A DNA stretch of 64,000 nucleotides, from positions 124,001 through 188,000 of the forward strand of contig CAKSHJ010000001.1 in assembly GCA_934457095.1 (NCBI GenBank), given 5' to 3'. Source of the DNA: an uncultured Eubacteriales bacterium. GTDB lineage: Bacteria > Bacillota > Clostridia > Oscillospirales > Acutalibacteraceae. This document shows positions 8,380-18,081 of this stretch, in pieces (the stretch's first letter is position 1; each line of letters opens with the position of its first letter). Under the pieces are notes generated by a model. That model was given only the letters and a program-made list of their open reading frames with translations, was not told where the DNA came from and did not search any database. Made by a program: the position numbers and the translations under genes.

Positions 8380-9186
8380 TTATTTTGAGTCCTGCTCTGT
8401 GATTACCTGCCGCCAAACAGAAACCAACTCCTGTGGCGTAAGCTTGGACCAGCACAAATGCTTTTCCTTAAGAAATTCCTCAACAGCAGTAAAATCAATT
8501 ATAAAGCGGTTACAGGATTTTGTCAAGGAATATTCCGGCTCAATTTCACATTTTACCGCAACTCCCACCGCAGCAAAAAGCAACTCTCCAATCCCCTTGT
8601 CAATTTGGTCGGTATTCTCTGACTGCTGCAGCGTTTGTTTTAGCAATTGTGCACAATCAATAACTTTGTCCAGTGCTGCGTCTGCGTTTTGAGACACTAC
8701 CCCTACCTTGGCAGCTTTTTTCTGCACCTTAAAGCTGCGCATTAAAGCCGGCAACACTTTAGAAACACTTTCGAGTACCTCAGCCTGCGTAGTTTGGGCT
8801 TTTGTCCGCTTTTTAATGTCGTCCCAATTAGACAACACCTCGGCAGAGTTCCTGACCTGAACATCTGCAAACACATGCGGGTGGCGAACAATCAGCTTTT
8901 GAGCAACACCGTTTACTACATCGGCAAAAGTAAACCTGCCTTGCTCTGCCTCAATTTGTGCGTGAAATAACACTTGCATCAAAACATCGCCCAATTCCTC
9001 TTGCAACAACGCGGTATTGCCGGTATCAATAGCCTCCACCGCCTCATAGGTTTCTTCAATGAAATTGGCACGCACGCTTTGGTGAGTTTGCTCTCTGTCC
9101 CAAGGGCAGCCGCCCGGAGCGCGCAACAAAGCAATAATACGCTCCAAATCGCCAATGGTGTAGCGTTCTTTTTGTTCAAATTCCAA
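8380..9186 (-). CDS. mazG: Nucleoside triphosphate pyrophosphohydrolase MazG
   Basis: MazG hydrolyses NTPs and dNTPs to NMP and PPi. The 268-residue protein has two MazG domains. The first (about 10-120) shows CPWDREQTH, EETYEAVEAID and ELGDVLMQVLFHAQ, with the EExxE...ExxD metal ligands; the second (about 150-265) has ELLFAAVGVAVKCEIEPE. The start is TTG at 9186, seven bases after AAAGGAG; no ATG fits, and the nearest upstream one would overlap spoVB. It lacks the methyltransferase domain of B. subtilis YabN. Confidence 0.93.
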   Translation of the reverse strand: MEFEQKERYTIGDLERIIALLRAPGGCPWDREQTHQSVRANFIEETYEAVEAIDTGNTALLQEELGDVLMQVLFHAQIEAEQGRFTFADVVNGVAQKLIVRHPHVFADVQVRNSAEVLSNWDDIKKRTKAQTTQAEVLESVSKVLPALMRSFKVQKKAAKVGVVSQNADAALDKVIDCAQLLKQTLQQSENTDQIDKGIGELLFAAVGVAVKCEIEPEYSLTKSCNRFIIDFTAVEEFLKEKHLCWSKLTPQELVSVWRQVITEQDSK

Positions 9187-9232
9187 GCGCAGACTCCTTT
9201 TGTAAAAAATAATGTATTTGCACGGCATTATT

Positions 9233-10990
9233 TTACATGATGAGCCGATATTTTTCAAGTGTTTTTACAAGTTTTTCTCCTTTGGGCAGCATTAAAATAT
9301 CCTCTTTATACAATCCGCGCAGGCACAGCAACGAGATAAGATAAACCACACACGCAATACATACGGCAAAAAAAGCCGCCAACCATACCGGTAAAATACG
9401 CATCATTGCATAGCAAGCGGTATACGCCGCCACACTGCAAAACAATGCAGAAAACGCCGGTTTTGTAAAAACCGTATGAAATCCAAGTCGTATTTTTGTC
9501 TCTTTGCACAAAGCCCGGCACGCCGCTACCGTAATAAACACATAACACACCAACGTACCAATACCCGCCCCTAAAATATTCATCTCTGCAATGCCGGTCA
9601 AAAAATAATTCACCGCAATTTTCAGCCCCAACCCAATACACAGTATTTTTACCGGCAAATCCACACGACCAACAGCTTGCAGCATACTGAAAATCGGCGT
9701 ACTCAACGAGGCAAATACCGCCGCAATACCCATAACAGCCAAAGTACGCGCAGTAATCGGGACCGAAAGCTTTGCACCGAACACAGCAATACAAATCGGC
9801 GCCGAAAGCACACTCAACCCCAGCCCCATAGGCAAACTGAACAACGCTGTCATACGCAATACCGAAGAAATACTTTTCTGCAGTTTACAACGGCTACCGC
9901 TCATAAAAGCAGCAGTCACGCTGGGCAAAGCGCTAATGCCAAACGCTTGCGTAATACCCGGCACCAACATAAACAACGCCAACGCCTGCGAATAGCATCC
10001 AAACAGAAAATTAGAAACCGTCCCCGTTTCCAGCTTCACCTGCAAGTCAGGAATCATACCGTCATACATGGCAAGCAACGGCTGCGGATTTACCTGCATA
10101 ATATGATTGATTCTCGTCTGTAAAAAAGTGGTGTCCACCAAAGCCGCAACATTCACCGCCAATGCGCCGATGCCAATAGGAATTGCCGTTTTTACAAGCC
10201 GCATGACCATACTTTTTCCGCTGCTGCTTTTGGGCGCGCACCGCAATTCCTCGCAGGTAATACCGTCGCCCTGTTTTTTATGGCGTATCCATAGGTAAAA
10301 AAAGCTCATAAACGAGCCTATGGTAACACCGAATACCGCTGCCGCCGCCGCATAGGGCAAAATTGCGCTTTTGGCATAGGCCTCGGAGGAAACCGCCTGT
10401 CCCCAAACCGTGCCATTTGCCGTATATTCTCCCATGCCAAACCGAAACACCGCATATGCCGCGGCTAATCCTATCAGCAATTTAAAAATTGCCTCCACCA
10501 CTTCGGAAATTGCCGTGGGATACATATTACGCATCCCCTCATAATAGCCACGGTAAACCGAGGACAAACAACTGAATAAAATAGCAGGCGCCAAGCAAAA
10601 CATAGCGGGCAAAGCTCCGCCGTTGCCAATGGCTTTTACATAAAAAGGCGCCGTAAGCACCATAATCGCAAGCCCGATGCCGCCGGTAAGCAGAAAAATA
10701 GGCGCTGAAAGCTTATGTAATTTACGCACATCATGGTATTTGCCGCAGGCTAAATTTTCCGAGACCATTCTGGCAATGGCAATCGGAAATCCTGCGGTAG
10801 CCAAGCTGTGAATGGGGCTATAAAAATGGTAAGCGGTATTAAAATAACCCAGCCCCTCCTCGCTGATAATCCACGTCAGCGGAATTTTAAACATGGCGCC
10901 GATGAGCTTTACCAAAATCATGCTGACCGTTAAAATCAGCGCGCCATGCAAAAAGCTCTGCCGCTTTCGTTTTCGGCAATGTTCGGACAT
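9233..10990 (-). CDS. spoVB: Stage V sporulation protein B / MOP-superfamily flippase
   Basis: Polytopic membrane protein of 585 residues, about 14 helices, of the MurJ/SpoVB polysaccharide exporter group. The N-terminus has SFLHGALILTVSMILVKLIGAMFKIP cut into helix 1, and ISEEGLGYFNTAYHFYSPI follows, as in SpoVB. In B. subtilis this flippase serves cortex synthesis. The start at 10990 follows GGGAGGTG by eight bases; the frame is open for 25 more codons. It leads the yab cluster. A possible sigma-E promoter lies just upstream (see findings). Confidence 0.9.
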   Translation of the reverse strand: MSEHCRKRKRQSFLHGALILTVSMILVKLIGAMFKIPLTWIISEEGLGYFNTAYHFYSPIHSLATAGFPIAIARMVSENLACGKYHDVRKLHKLSAPIFLLTGGIGLAIMVLTAPFYVKAIGNGGALPAMFCLAPAILFSCLSSVYRGYYEGMRNMYPTAISEVVEAIFKLLIGLAAAYAVFRFGMGEYTANGTVWGQAVSSEAYAKSAILPYAAAAAVFGVTIGSFMSFFYLWIRHKKQGDGITCEELRCAPKSSSGKSMVMRLVKTAIPIGIGALAVNVAALVDTTFLQTRINHIMQVNPQPLLAMYDGMIPDLQVKLETGTVSNFLFGCYSQALALFMLVPGITQAFGISALPSVTAAFMSGSRCKLQKSISSVLRMTALFSLPMGLGLSVLSAPICIAVFGAKLSVPITARTLAVMGIAAVFASLSTPIFSMLQAVGRVDLPVKILCIGLGLKIAVNYFLTGIAEMNILGAGIGTLVCYVFITVAACRALCKETKIRLGFHTVFTKPAFSALFCSVAAYTACYAMMRILPVWLAAFFAVCIACVVYLISLLCLRGLYKEDILMLPKGEKLVKTLEKYRLIM

Positions 10991-11020
10991 GCTGCAAACA
11001 CCTCCCTGTCTACTAAGAAT

Positions 11021-11049
11021 GGTATATGTCTGCATTGTCCGGCTTATGC
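11021..11049 (-). promoter_or_regulatory. Possible sigma-E type promoter of spoVB
   Basis: On the minus strand GCATAAG is followed after 14 bases by CATATACC, 30 bases before the spoVB start. This resembles the sigma-E consensus (-35 near KMATATT, -10 CATACAMT) only partly. Confidence 0.3.
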
Positions 11050-11066
11050 CAAAATCGGTCGGCAAT

Positions 11067-11093
11067 CAAAAACCCCCGGAAAATCCCGAGGGT
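11067..11093 (-). terminator. Rho-independent terminator after the zinc-ribbon gene
   Basis: Minus-strand 8-bp stem ACCCTCGG/CCGGGGGT (one T-G pair, 6-base loop) followed by TTTTGATT. Confidence 0.85.
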
Positions 11094-11102
11094 CTGCACG
11101 AT

Positions 11103-11534
11103 TTATTCGTTTGTGGTTTCCTTGGTTGCCTCTCCGGTTGCATTACAGCCGCAGGCACAGCACTCCGAAGCCTCATGCGCTAATTTTTCGCCGCATTTGC
11201 TGCAAAAACCCGCCGCCTTGGGATTAGGCTCACCGCAACGTGTACAAAAAGTTTTGCTGCTTAGCTTTGCAAGCTGCTCGTTTACGGTGTCCAACTCATC
11301 GTATTTCTGACTGATAAACGCTACCAATTCGTCCATTTCAGCGGCATTGTCGGCCCCTTGCTTTTTGGACTGATAAAAAGCCTTCCCCAACGCCTCATAG
11401 CTTTTTTTAATGTCGGTATTAATATCCACCGCCTGCAATTTCAGCTTAGAGGTATCCACCAATTCGCCTGTTTTTTTGCCAACCGCATTCGCTGCCTGCT
11501 TTGCATTGGATACAAAATTTTCAAATAGTCCCAT
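11103..11534 (-). CDS. Zinc-ribbon protein of unknown function
   Basis: This 143-residue protein starts with MGLFENFVSNAKQAANAVGK, has a helical middle (about 25-90, likely coiled coil), and ends with a double zinc ribbon: CTRCGEPNP...FCSKCGEKL (about 96-117) and then three more cysteines in CCACGC. I do not recognise a specific function. It has its own promoter and terminator, so it is a single-gene unit between hemZ and spoVB. Confidence 0.75.
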   Translation of the reverse strand: MGLFENFVSNAKQAANAVGKKTGELVDTSKLKLQAVDINTDIKKSYEALGKAFYQSKKQGADNAAEMDELVAFISQKYDELDTVNEQLAKLSSKTFCTRCGEPNPKAAGFCSKCGEKLAHEASECCACGCNATGEATKETTNE

Positions 11535-11574
11535 AACGCATAAAACTCCTTTTTCTAAATTTTAATCTGGCTTT

Positions 11575-11603
11575 ATTTTAACATAAAATTCCCAAAAACA
11601 CAA
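11575..11603 (-). promoter_or_regulatory. Sigma-A promoter of the zinc-ribbon gene
   Basis: Minus-strand TTGTGT, 17-base spacer, TAAAAT, about 40 bases before the start codon, with AAAGGAG in between. Confidence 0.65.
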
Positions 11604-11635
11604 CCATTTCGGTACAAATACGCCGCTTTATCCCA

Positions 11636-13111
11636 TCAGCGGTCAAACTGCGCATAGAAAGCTTTGACTTGTTCCTTTCTTTCTATCATTTCTTGGAATC
11701 TGTCAATATATTCATACGGGAACTTAAAATTAAAAATACGCTGTAATTGTTCTGTAAACGGGCGCTTCATTTTAGAAACCGCACCGGCTCCGCATGCCAA
11801 AACGGTATGGGTTTCGTCCATAATATACACATTATAAGCATTTTCAAAGCCGGGCTTTGCCCAACCGGTATTCTCCAAATTCCCCACCATACGGCTCTGC
11901 CGGTACAAATAATACGGCACATATCCCTGCCGTGTCAGTATCCGGTCGGCATAATCAAGCATCTGCGCGGCGCTATCGCCATCGTTTACAAAATGCTCTC
12001 TGCCGCTTTTGTTGATATGCGACGACCGCTTCAGCGCCAAAGTATGCACGGTAATACTTTCGGGCTGCAATGCCGTTATCCCGTCCATCGTGCGGCAAAA
12101 ACCCTCGGTACTGTCGCCCGCAAGCCCGGCAATGACATCCATATTGATATTATCAAAACCGCATGTTCTTGCCAAAGCAAATGCGTCTATGGCTTGCTGT
12201 GCGGTATGTGCCCTGCCAATCATACACAACACCTTATCGCTGAGCGTCTGCGGGTTAATGCTAATGCGACTGATGCCGTTTTTCTGCATCATCTCAAGTT
12301 TTTCCCGGGTAATGGTATCGGGTCTGCCTGCCTCCACGGTAAATTCCCGGCAAGTAGTCATATCAAAATGCGTATACACGGTATTTATCACTCGAAAAAG
12401 CTGTTGCGCCGTTAAAGTCGTAGGCGTACCGCCGCCCATATACACCGTTTCCAAGCGTAAATTACAAGCTTTTGCCACCTGCGCGGTATACGCCAATTCC
12501 TTGCAAAGCAGGTCCACATATGCGGGAATGAGTTTGCCGGTTTTCTCGGTAGACTGCGCCACAAACGAACAATACGCACATCGGGTGGGGCAAAACGGAA
12601 TCGAAATATAAAGACTGAACGACTCCGGTCTAGAAAGCGCCAAAATCGGCTGTTCATGCCGCATAGTACGCAAACTCAGCGCCGTTTTCTCCTTGGAAAC
12701 CTTCAAACTGTCCAAAAAGTATGCCTCGGCCCTATTTTGCCCCATTTCCGCAATCAATTTACGCAGCAGCTTAATCGGGCGCACGCCAATCAATACACCC
12801 CATTTAGGGCGACAGCCGGTCAATTCCACCAAAATATCATACAGCAAAATGCCCATAACAAGCCCGCATTGTCGTTCAAAATCCGGCTCATTCAACAAAA
12901 ATTTGTCGTATTTCTCCAAAAAATGCCCGCCCATTTTTACAAAAACATGCAATTTTGCCGCGCCGTTTTCCTCTTTGTAGCCGGTATATACCAGCAAATC
13001 ATCGTCATGCCCGGTCTCATAAACGGCCCTCACCTTTTCAAACGGAAAGAAAATATCGCAAAGGCTCTCCATCTCATACAAATATGCATGCCCGTCAATC
13101 ACCAGCGTCAT
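11636..13111 (-). CDS. hemZ: Coproporphyrinogen III oxidase-like radical SAM enzyme HemZ
   Basis: The 491-residue protein has an N-terminal extension of about 165 residues typical of HemZ and a radical-SAM core with PFCPTRCAYCSF (the CxxxCxxC cluster motif), VYMGGGTPTTL and INPQTLSDKVL. The family performs oxygen-independent decarboxylation of coproporphyrinogen III, though several HemZ proteins have unproven activity. Start codon overlaps the stop of the MBL hydrolase gene (ATGA), indicating translational coupling. No other heme gene is in the window. Confidence 0.9.
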   Translation of the reverse strand: MTLVIDGHAYLYEMESLCDIFFPFEKVRAVYETGHDDDLLVYTGYKEENGAAKLHVFVKMGGHFLEKYDKFLLNEPDFERQCGLVMGILLYDILVELTGCRPKWGVLIGVRPIKLLRKLIAEMGQNRAEAYFLDSLKVSKEKTALSLRTMRHEQPILALSRPESFSLYISIPFCPTRCAYCSFVAQSTEKTGKLIPAYVDLLCKELAYTAQVAKACNLRLETVYMGGGTPTTLTAQQLFRVINTVYTHFDMTTCREFTVEAGRPDTITREKLEMMQKNGISRISINPQTLSDKVLCMIGRAHTAQQAIDAFALARTCGFDNINMDVIAGLAGDSTEGFCRTMDGITALQPESITVHTLALKRSSHINKSGREHFVNDGDSAAQMLDYADRILTRQGYVPYYLYRQSRMVGNLENTGWAKPGFENAYNVYIMDETHTVLACGAGAVSKMKRPFTEQLQRIFNFKFPYEYIDRFQEMIERKEQVKAFYAQFDR

Positions 13112-13737
13112 GTGCCCGCGCCCTTCATATACGGATTGGTGCGTTTTTCAACTTGCAAAGTGGTGCTTGACCCATGTGCGGGAAAAATCGTATAATCACC
13201 GCTTAAATTTGCAATTTTCCGCACAGACTGCATCATTTTCTGCGGGTCAGAAGTGGGAAAATCCGTTCTGCCAACACTGCCCTTAAAAATGGTATCTCCG
13301 CTGAAAATGACATCTTGAACGAGCAGACAGCAACTGCCAACGGTATGCCCCGGCGTATGCAAAACCCGCACGGTTAAATCGCCCACGGGTATGGTATCGC
13401 CATCGTGATACAGCACATCCGGGGTAAAATGCGCACAGCCGCGTTCGGGTGCGGCAAAAGAAAGATTCAGGCGGTCATTCGTTGCAAAATCCTTTTCCAT
13501 CTCATGCATATAAATTTTCGCGCCGGTCAATTCCTGTACAGCTTTTACACCCATAATATGGTCAAAATGCCCATGCGTAAGCAAAATTTTGTCTACTTTT
13601 CCGAGCATTTTTACTGAATCAAACAATTCCGAATCCAAAAAACCCGGGTCAATCACAGCCGAAACGCCTGTCTCCTCATCGGTCAGCAAATAGCAATGAG
13701 TCGGCAGCATACCGCCGGTAACGGTCTGAATCCTCAT
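13108..13737 (-). CDS. MBL-fold metallo-hydrolase (YqgX / glyoxalase II-like)
   Basis: Soluble metallo-beta-lactamase-fold hydrolase of 209 residues. The metal motif LTHGHFDHIMG, then HTPGHTVGS, FSGDTIF and FPAHGSST are all present. Members cleave thioesters such as S-lactoylglutathione, but Clostridia usually lack glutathione, so the true substrate is open. It lies between rel and hemZ, overlapping the latter by 4 bp. Confidence 0.88.
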   Translation of the reverse strand: MRIQTVTGGMLPTHCYLLTDEETGVSAVIDPGFLDSELFDSVKMLGKVDKILLTHGHFDHIMGVKAVQELTGAKIYMHEMEKDFATNDRLNLSFAAPERGCAHFTPDVLYHDGDTIPVGDLTVRVLHTPGHTVGSCCLLVQDVIFSGDTIFKGSVGRTDFPTSDPQKMMQSVRKIANLSGDYTIFPAHGSSTTLQVEKRTNPYMKGAGT

Positions 13738-13752
13738 AAAAACTCCCTCCTT

Positions 13753-15945
13753 TTACGAGCGTTTTACACTAATGATCCCCTCAATATTAGAAAGCTTTGT
13801 CATCACAGTCTGCAAATGCTCCAACCCGCCAATGGTAATCGTGGCATAAATCACATCGGTTCCGTTTTTAAGTTCTCTGCAATTGAGCGAATGCACACTA
13901 ATACGCAAATGATAAAGCTGTTTTGTCACATTCATTAAAATGTCCGGGGTCTGGTTTGCCATAATCTCCAGCGTTGTTTGAAACGCCTCCTTTACCTTAC
14001 CGGCCCATTGCACCTCAATCCAGCGTTCGGGTTCGGGAGCCGCAGCAATATCTTTAGGCACATTATTGCAGGCGCGCTTATGCACCGAAACCCCAAAACC
14101 TCTGGTCACAAACCCAATAATATCATCACCGGGCAACGGGTTACAGCAACGAGAAAGCTTTGTCAGGCAGTCGCCGCCCATGCCCTTCACCAAAATACCG
14201 TTAGAGGGCTTTGCTTGTTTTTCCTCGGTGGTTTTGGGCAATTCGGGCAATATGGTCTCGGTGGCTTTTTTCTGCTTTGCATACTCCTCTTTCAGGCGGG
14301 GCAATATTTTCCAAAGCTGAATACCGCCATAACCAACAGCCGCATAAATATCCTCCAAGCTTGCGCAATTCTGCCGTTTTACAAACGGGTTTACCAAATC
14401 AAACAGCGCCTCCTGCGGCACAACAATGCCGTTTCTGCGCAATTCGCGCTCCAGCTCCTCCTTGCCCTGTATAATATTCTCTTCGCGCCGCTCCTTTTTA
14501 AACCACTGGCGAATTTTATTTCTTGCCTCACCGGTGCGCACAATTTTCAACCAATCTCTGCTGGGTCCATGCGCGCCCTCCTTAGCGGTAATCACCTCTA
14601 CAATTTCACCGGTTTTCAGTTTATAATCAATCGGCACAATGCGTTTATCCACCTTTGCGCCAATCATACGGTTGCCCACCGCACTGTGAATGGCATACGC
14701 AAAATCAATCACCGTAGAGCCGGCCGGCAAACTCATCACCTCACCGTTGGGCGTAAACACGAACACCGATTCCGAAGCCAAATCGGTTTTAATGGTACGC
14801 ACCAAATCGGTGGCGTCGGTTTCGGTCTGGTCCTCCAGCATTTTACGCACCCAAGCCAAATGCTCCTCCAAAGAATCCTTCGAGGTAACGCCCACCTTAT
14901 ATTTCCAGTGCGCGGCAATGCCGTATTCCGCAGTATAATGCATATCCCAAGTACGAATCTGCACCTCAAACGGAATGCCCTCCGAGCCGATCACGGTGGT
15001 ATGCAAAGACTGATACAAATTGGGCTTTGGGGTAGAAATATAGTCCTTAAAACGGCTGGGAATCGGATGATACAAATCGTGAATAATGCCCAAAGCGTTA
15101 TAGCAGTCAATCACCGTGTCCACAATCACACGCACAGCATACACATCATAAATTTCGTCAATATTCTTCCCCTGCACAAACATCTTGCGGTAAATACCGT
15201 GAATACTCTTAACTCTGCCCTCCAAATGCACCTTAGGTATCACCGGCTGCATTTTCTCCAAAATCTGTGCCTTAATTTTCTCAATCAAGCCGGCGCGCTC
15301 ATCTTCGTGCAATTCCAGCGCACGCTCAATCTCCTGATACCCCATCGGGTCCAAATACCGCAAAGAAAGGTCCTCCAGCTCCTCCTTCACGGCGCGAATA
15401 CCCAAGCGGTCGGCAATCGGAGCATAAACCTCCATGTTCTCCAACGCCTTGTCGCGCTGCTTTTGCGGGGTCATATATTCAATCGTTCTCATATTATGCA
15501 AGCGGTCGGCCAGCTTAATAATAATCACCCGAATATCCTCAGACATCGCAATGAGCATCTTGCGAATATTCTCGGCCTGTTCCTCCTCGCGCGAGGAAAA
15601 CGGCACCTTACCAAGCTTGGTCACACCGTTAATCAGGTTGGCAATCTCGCTGCCGAATTGCTTGGTGATTTCCTCCAGCGTAATCTCGGTATCCTCCACC
15701 ACATCATGCAGCAATCCCGCCACAATACACGGCGTATCCATACCAAGCTCGGTCAAAATATACGCCGCAGCCAGCGGGTGCGTAATATACGCCTCACCCG
15801 ACTTACGCCTTTGCCCCTGATGCGCCTGTTCGGCCACCCGGTAAGCGCGCTCCACCTGCTCATAGTCAAAGGAGCGGCCGCTGTTTTTCATAAGAGCAAT
15901 TAAATCATCGTATGTCTTTACAGGGTACGCCATGAATACCGTCAA
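13753..15945 (-). CDS. rel: Bifunctional (p)ppGpp synthetase/hydrolase Rel
   Basis: Stringent-response enzyme of up to 730 residues. Domains in order: HD hydrolase (about 30-190, GLLHDVVEDTEIT), synthetase (about 230-350, with SRFKDYISTPK and FEVQIRTWDMHYTAEYG), TGS (about 395-455, VFVFTPNGEVMSLPAGS), a zinc-finger-like region (about 590-630, SRCCNPLPGD) and a C-terminal ACT domain. RFKD in the synthetase marks the bifunctional class. The start is uncertain: a TTG at 15945 overlaps the recJ stop, and an ATG at 15933 gives MAYPVKTYDDL. It is coupled to recJ upstream; no apt gene lies between, unlike many Firmicutes. Confidence 0.96.
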   Translation of the reverse strand: MTVFMAYPVKTYDDLIALMKNSGRSFDYEQVERAYRVAEQAHQGQRRKSGEAYITHPLAAAYILTELGMDTPCIVAGLLHDVVEDTEITLEEITKQFGSEIANLINGVTKLGKVPFSSREEEQAENIRKMLIAMSEDIRVIIIKLADRLHNMRTIEYMTPQKQRDKALENMEVYAPIADRLGIRAVKEELEDLSLRYLDPMGYQEIERALELHEDERAGLIEKIKAQILEKMQPVIPKVHLEGRVKSIHGIYRKMFVQGKNIDEIYDVYAVRVIVDTVIDCYNALGIIHDLYHPIPSRFKDYISTPKPNLYQSLHTTVIGSEGIPFEVQIRTWDMHYTAEYGIAAHWKYKVGVTSKDSLEEHLAWVRKMLEDQTETDATDLVRTIKTDLASESVFVFTPNGEVMSLPAGSTVIDFAYAIHSAVGNRMIGAKVDKRIVPIDYKLKTGEIVEVITAKEGAHGPSRDWLKIVRTGEARNKIRQWFKKERREENIIQGKEELERELRRNGIVVPQEALFDLVNPFVKRQNCASLEDIYAAVGYGGIQLWKILPRLKEEYAKQKKATETILPELPKTTEEKQAKPSNGILVKGMGGDCLTKLSRCCNPLPGDDIIGFVTRGFGVSVHKRACNNVPKDIAAAPEPERWIEVQWAGKVKEAFQTTLEIMANQTPDILMNVTKQLYHLRISVHSLNCRELKNGTDVIYATITIGGLEHLQTVMTKLSNIEGIISVKRS

Positions 15946-18002
15946 CCGTCCTTTCTCAAAGCTTGCGTCTGCCGCAACAGCGGACAGGCAGATAGATCCA
16001 CCTTTTGGGTAGCGGGCTGCATTTCTATGCGAAAAATTTCGCCATCCTTGCGCAAAGCAATCAAATTCTGCTCATTGAGCACATCCAGTGCCAAAAGCAG
16101 CTTTGCAAAATTCACAGCAGGCTGCGCCAAACACAACCAAAGCCGGGTAATATGGTACTGCCAGCCGTTGTTATTTTTCAAAAAGCGGTAAATGGCCGCA
16201 AACTCCTCCCTGCCGGGAATCAGCCGTTCCGCTTCCTGTTCCGTTAAAGACTCCTGCCGCATGGCCTTTTCATACAAACGGTAATCCGCAAGCAATTCCT
16301 CGCCGTTTAACTGCGACAATTTCATATCCTTTATCAAAACAGACAAATGCTCCTGCTGGCGGTAACAGTTCACCGAAAGCGTCACCGCCAAATCCAGCAC
16401 ATCGCCTGTTTGGTAAGGAAACTCCTGCAAAGTTGTGCGGAATTTCAAACATTGTACGGTGGTATTTTCATAAGCAAACCGCAGCTTTAAATGACCGCCG
16501 CCTCCCATAGGCACAATTTCCCTCAGCGTCATGCGATACAACCCGAACACCGGCAAAGGGTTCTCGGTACCAAACGGCTCTAACAGCGCAATTTGCTTTG
16601 GCATATCCAGACTAAGCGCCGCGGGGTTCAATTTACAATCCAAATGCACAGTATACGGCGGCATTTCAGCGGGCAAAGCAGCGGCAAATTCATTCATCCG
16701 GGTACAAAAGCGGTCAATATGTTCCGTTGGCATACTAAAGCCGACCGCCATAGGGTGACCGCCGAATTTGGTAAACAGTTCCTGACAATGACAAATCGCG
16801 TCAAACAGAGAAAACCCCTCCACGCTCCTGCCGGAAGCCTTGGCCTCCTGCCCGGAATAAGAAATCACAATACTGGGTTTGCCAAACAGCTCGGTGATTC
16901 GCGAGGAAACAATCCCAATCACGCCATGATGCCAATCCTGCCCCTGCACGACCAAAATACGCTGAAACAACCGCTGCGGCTGGCTGTAAAGCTGACGCAA
17001 CGCCTGCTCCATCATCTCGCATTCAATATTTTTACGTAAATCATTGTCATGGCAAATATCCTGCGCCAAATTTTCCGCTTCCTCGGCATCCTCAGAAAGC
17101 AACAAATGCACCGCTCTGTCCGGCGAACCGATTCTGCCGGTTGCGTTAATGCGCGGCACCAAAGTAAACGCCACATTAGAAGCCGTCAATTCCTTCCCAT
17201 TCATACCGGCATACTCCAGCAAAGCGCAAACGCCGGCTCTGTCACTGTGAGAAAGCAACGGCAACCCCGCCTTGACCAACGCACGATTTTCACCAGTCAG
17301 CGGCACCACATCTCCAATGGTACCAAGCGCGGCAAGGTCGGCGTAATTCTCCAGCAATACCGTCATATCGCTGTCGCCCTCTAAGGCGACAATCAGTTTA
17401 AACGCCACGCCCACACCGGAAAGCTCTTTAAAAGGGTAGGTACAGTCAATCCGGTGCGGATTAACCACTGCCTGAGCAGGCGGCAAAATTTCCCTTGGCC
17501 GGTGGTGGTCGGTAATAACCACCTGCATACCTAATCGCGCGGCATACTTAACTTCCTCCACCGAGGAAATCCCGTTATCCACAGTAACAATCAGCTGTAC
17601 GCCCTGTTCGTGCAAACAGTCAATCGCCTCGGTATTAAGTCCATACCCCTCCTGCTCTCTTTGCGGAATATAACTCATCACATTTGCACCGCAGGATTCC
17701 AAATAAGAATACAGCATAGCGGTAGCGGTCACGCCGTCCGCGTCATAGTCGCCGTAAACACAAATGCAAGCAAAATCGTCAATCGCCTTTTGAATACATT
17801 CCACCGCCTTATCCATATCTTTTAGTAAAAAGGGGTCGGCAAAATTACGGGGCGGCGCAAACAACTCCTCAATTTCGTCCTTAGTACAAAAGCCGCGTAT
17901 TTGCAGCAGAATTGCCAAAAGCTGAGAACAACCGGTTTCCTGCACAATCTGAGCAGCCCGCTCCTTATTCAGCGCAGCCACGCTCCATTTTTTAATCTGC
18001 AT
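15942..18002 (-). CDS. recJ: Single-stranded-DNA exonuclease RecJ
   Basis: 5'-3' ssDNA exonuclease in recombination and mismatch repair, 686 residues. The DHH core shows YGDYDADGVTATAML and ITDHHRPREI, followed by a DHHA1 part with ATGRIGSPDRAVHLLLS and KASGRSVEGFSLFDAI and an OB-like C-terminal region. Length is at the upper-normal end for Firmicutes. The start follows GGGAGGGCGG. It heads a recJ-rel-MBL-hemZ unit with its own promoter. Confidence 0.95.
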   Translation of the reverse strand: MQIKKWSVAALNKERAAQIVQETGCSQLLAILLQIRGFCTKDEIEELFAPPRNFADPFLLKDMDKAVECIQKAIDDFACICVYGDYDADGVTATAMLYSYLESCGANVMSYIPQREQEGYGLNTEAIDCLHEQGVQLIVTVDNGISSVEEVKYAARLGMQVVITDHHRPREILPPAQAVVNPHRIDCTYPFKELSGVGVAFKLIVALEGDSDMTVLLENYADLAALGTIGDVVPLTGENRALVKAGLPLLSHSDRAGVCALLEYAGMNGKELTASNVAFTLVPRINATGRIGSPDRAVHLLLSEDAEEAENLAQDICHDNDLRKNIECEMMEQALRQLYSQPQRLFQRILVVQGQDWHHGVIGIVSSRITELFGKPSIVISYSGQEAKASGRSVEGFSLFDAICHCQELFTKFGGHPMAVGFSMPTEHIDRFCTRMNEFAAALPAEMPPYTVHLDCKLNPAALSLDMPKQIALLEPFGTENPLPVFGLYRMTLREIVPMGGGGHLKLRFAYENTTVQCLKFRTTLQEFPYQTGDVLDLAVTLSVNCYRQQEHLSVLIKDMKLSQLNGEELLADYRLYEKAMRQESLTEQEAERLIPGREEFAAIYRFLKNNNGWQYHITRLWLCLAQPAVNFAKLLLALDVLNEQNLIALRKDGEIFRIEMQPATQKVDLSACPLLRQTQALRKDG

Positions 18003-18028
18003 ACAGCCACCGCCCTCCCTGTCGTTTC

Positions 18029-18057
18029 ATTGTACCATTTTTCGACCGTAGATTCAA
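18029..18057 (-). promoter_or_regulatory. Sigma-A promoter of the recJ-rel unit
   Basis: Minus-strand TTGAAT, 17-base spacer, TGG-TACAAT (extended -10), about 27 bases before the recJ start. Confidence 0.8.
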
Positions 18058-18081
18058 TCCATTTTGTATTTTGACAGCAAT

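Noticed and set aside
13978..15903. Very long open frame on the plus strand opposite rel (about 640 codons)
   Set aside because: It lies wholly antisense to rel, has no ribosome binding site and an amino-acid mix rich in His, Asn, Arg and Leu typical of shadow frames produced by codon bias.
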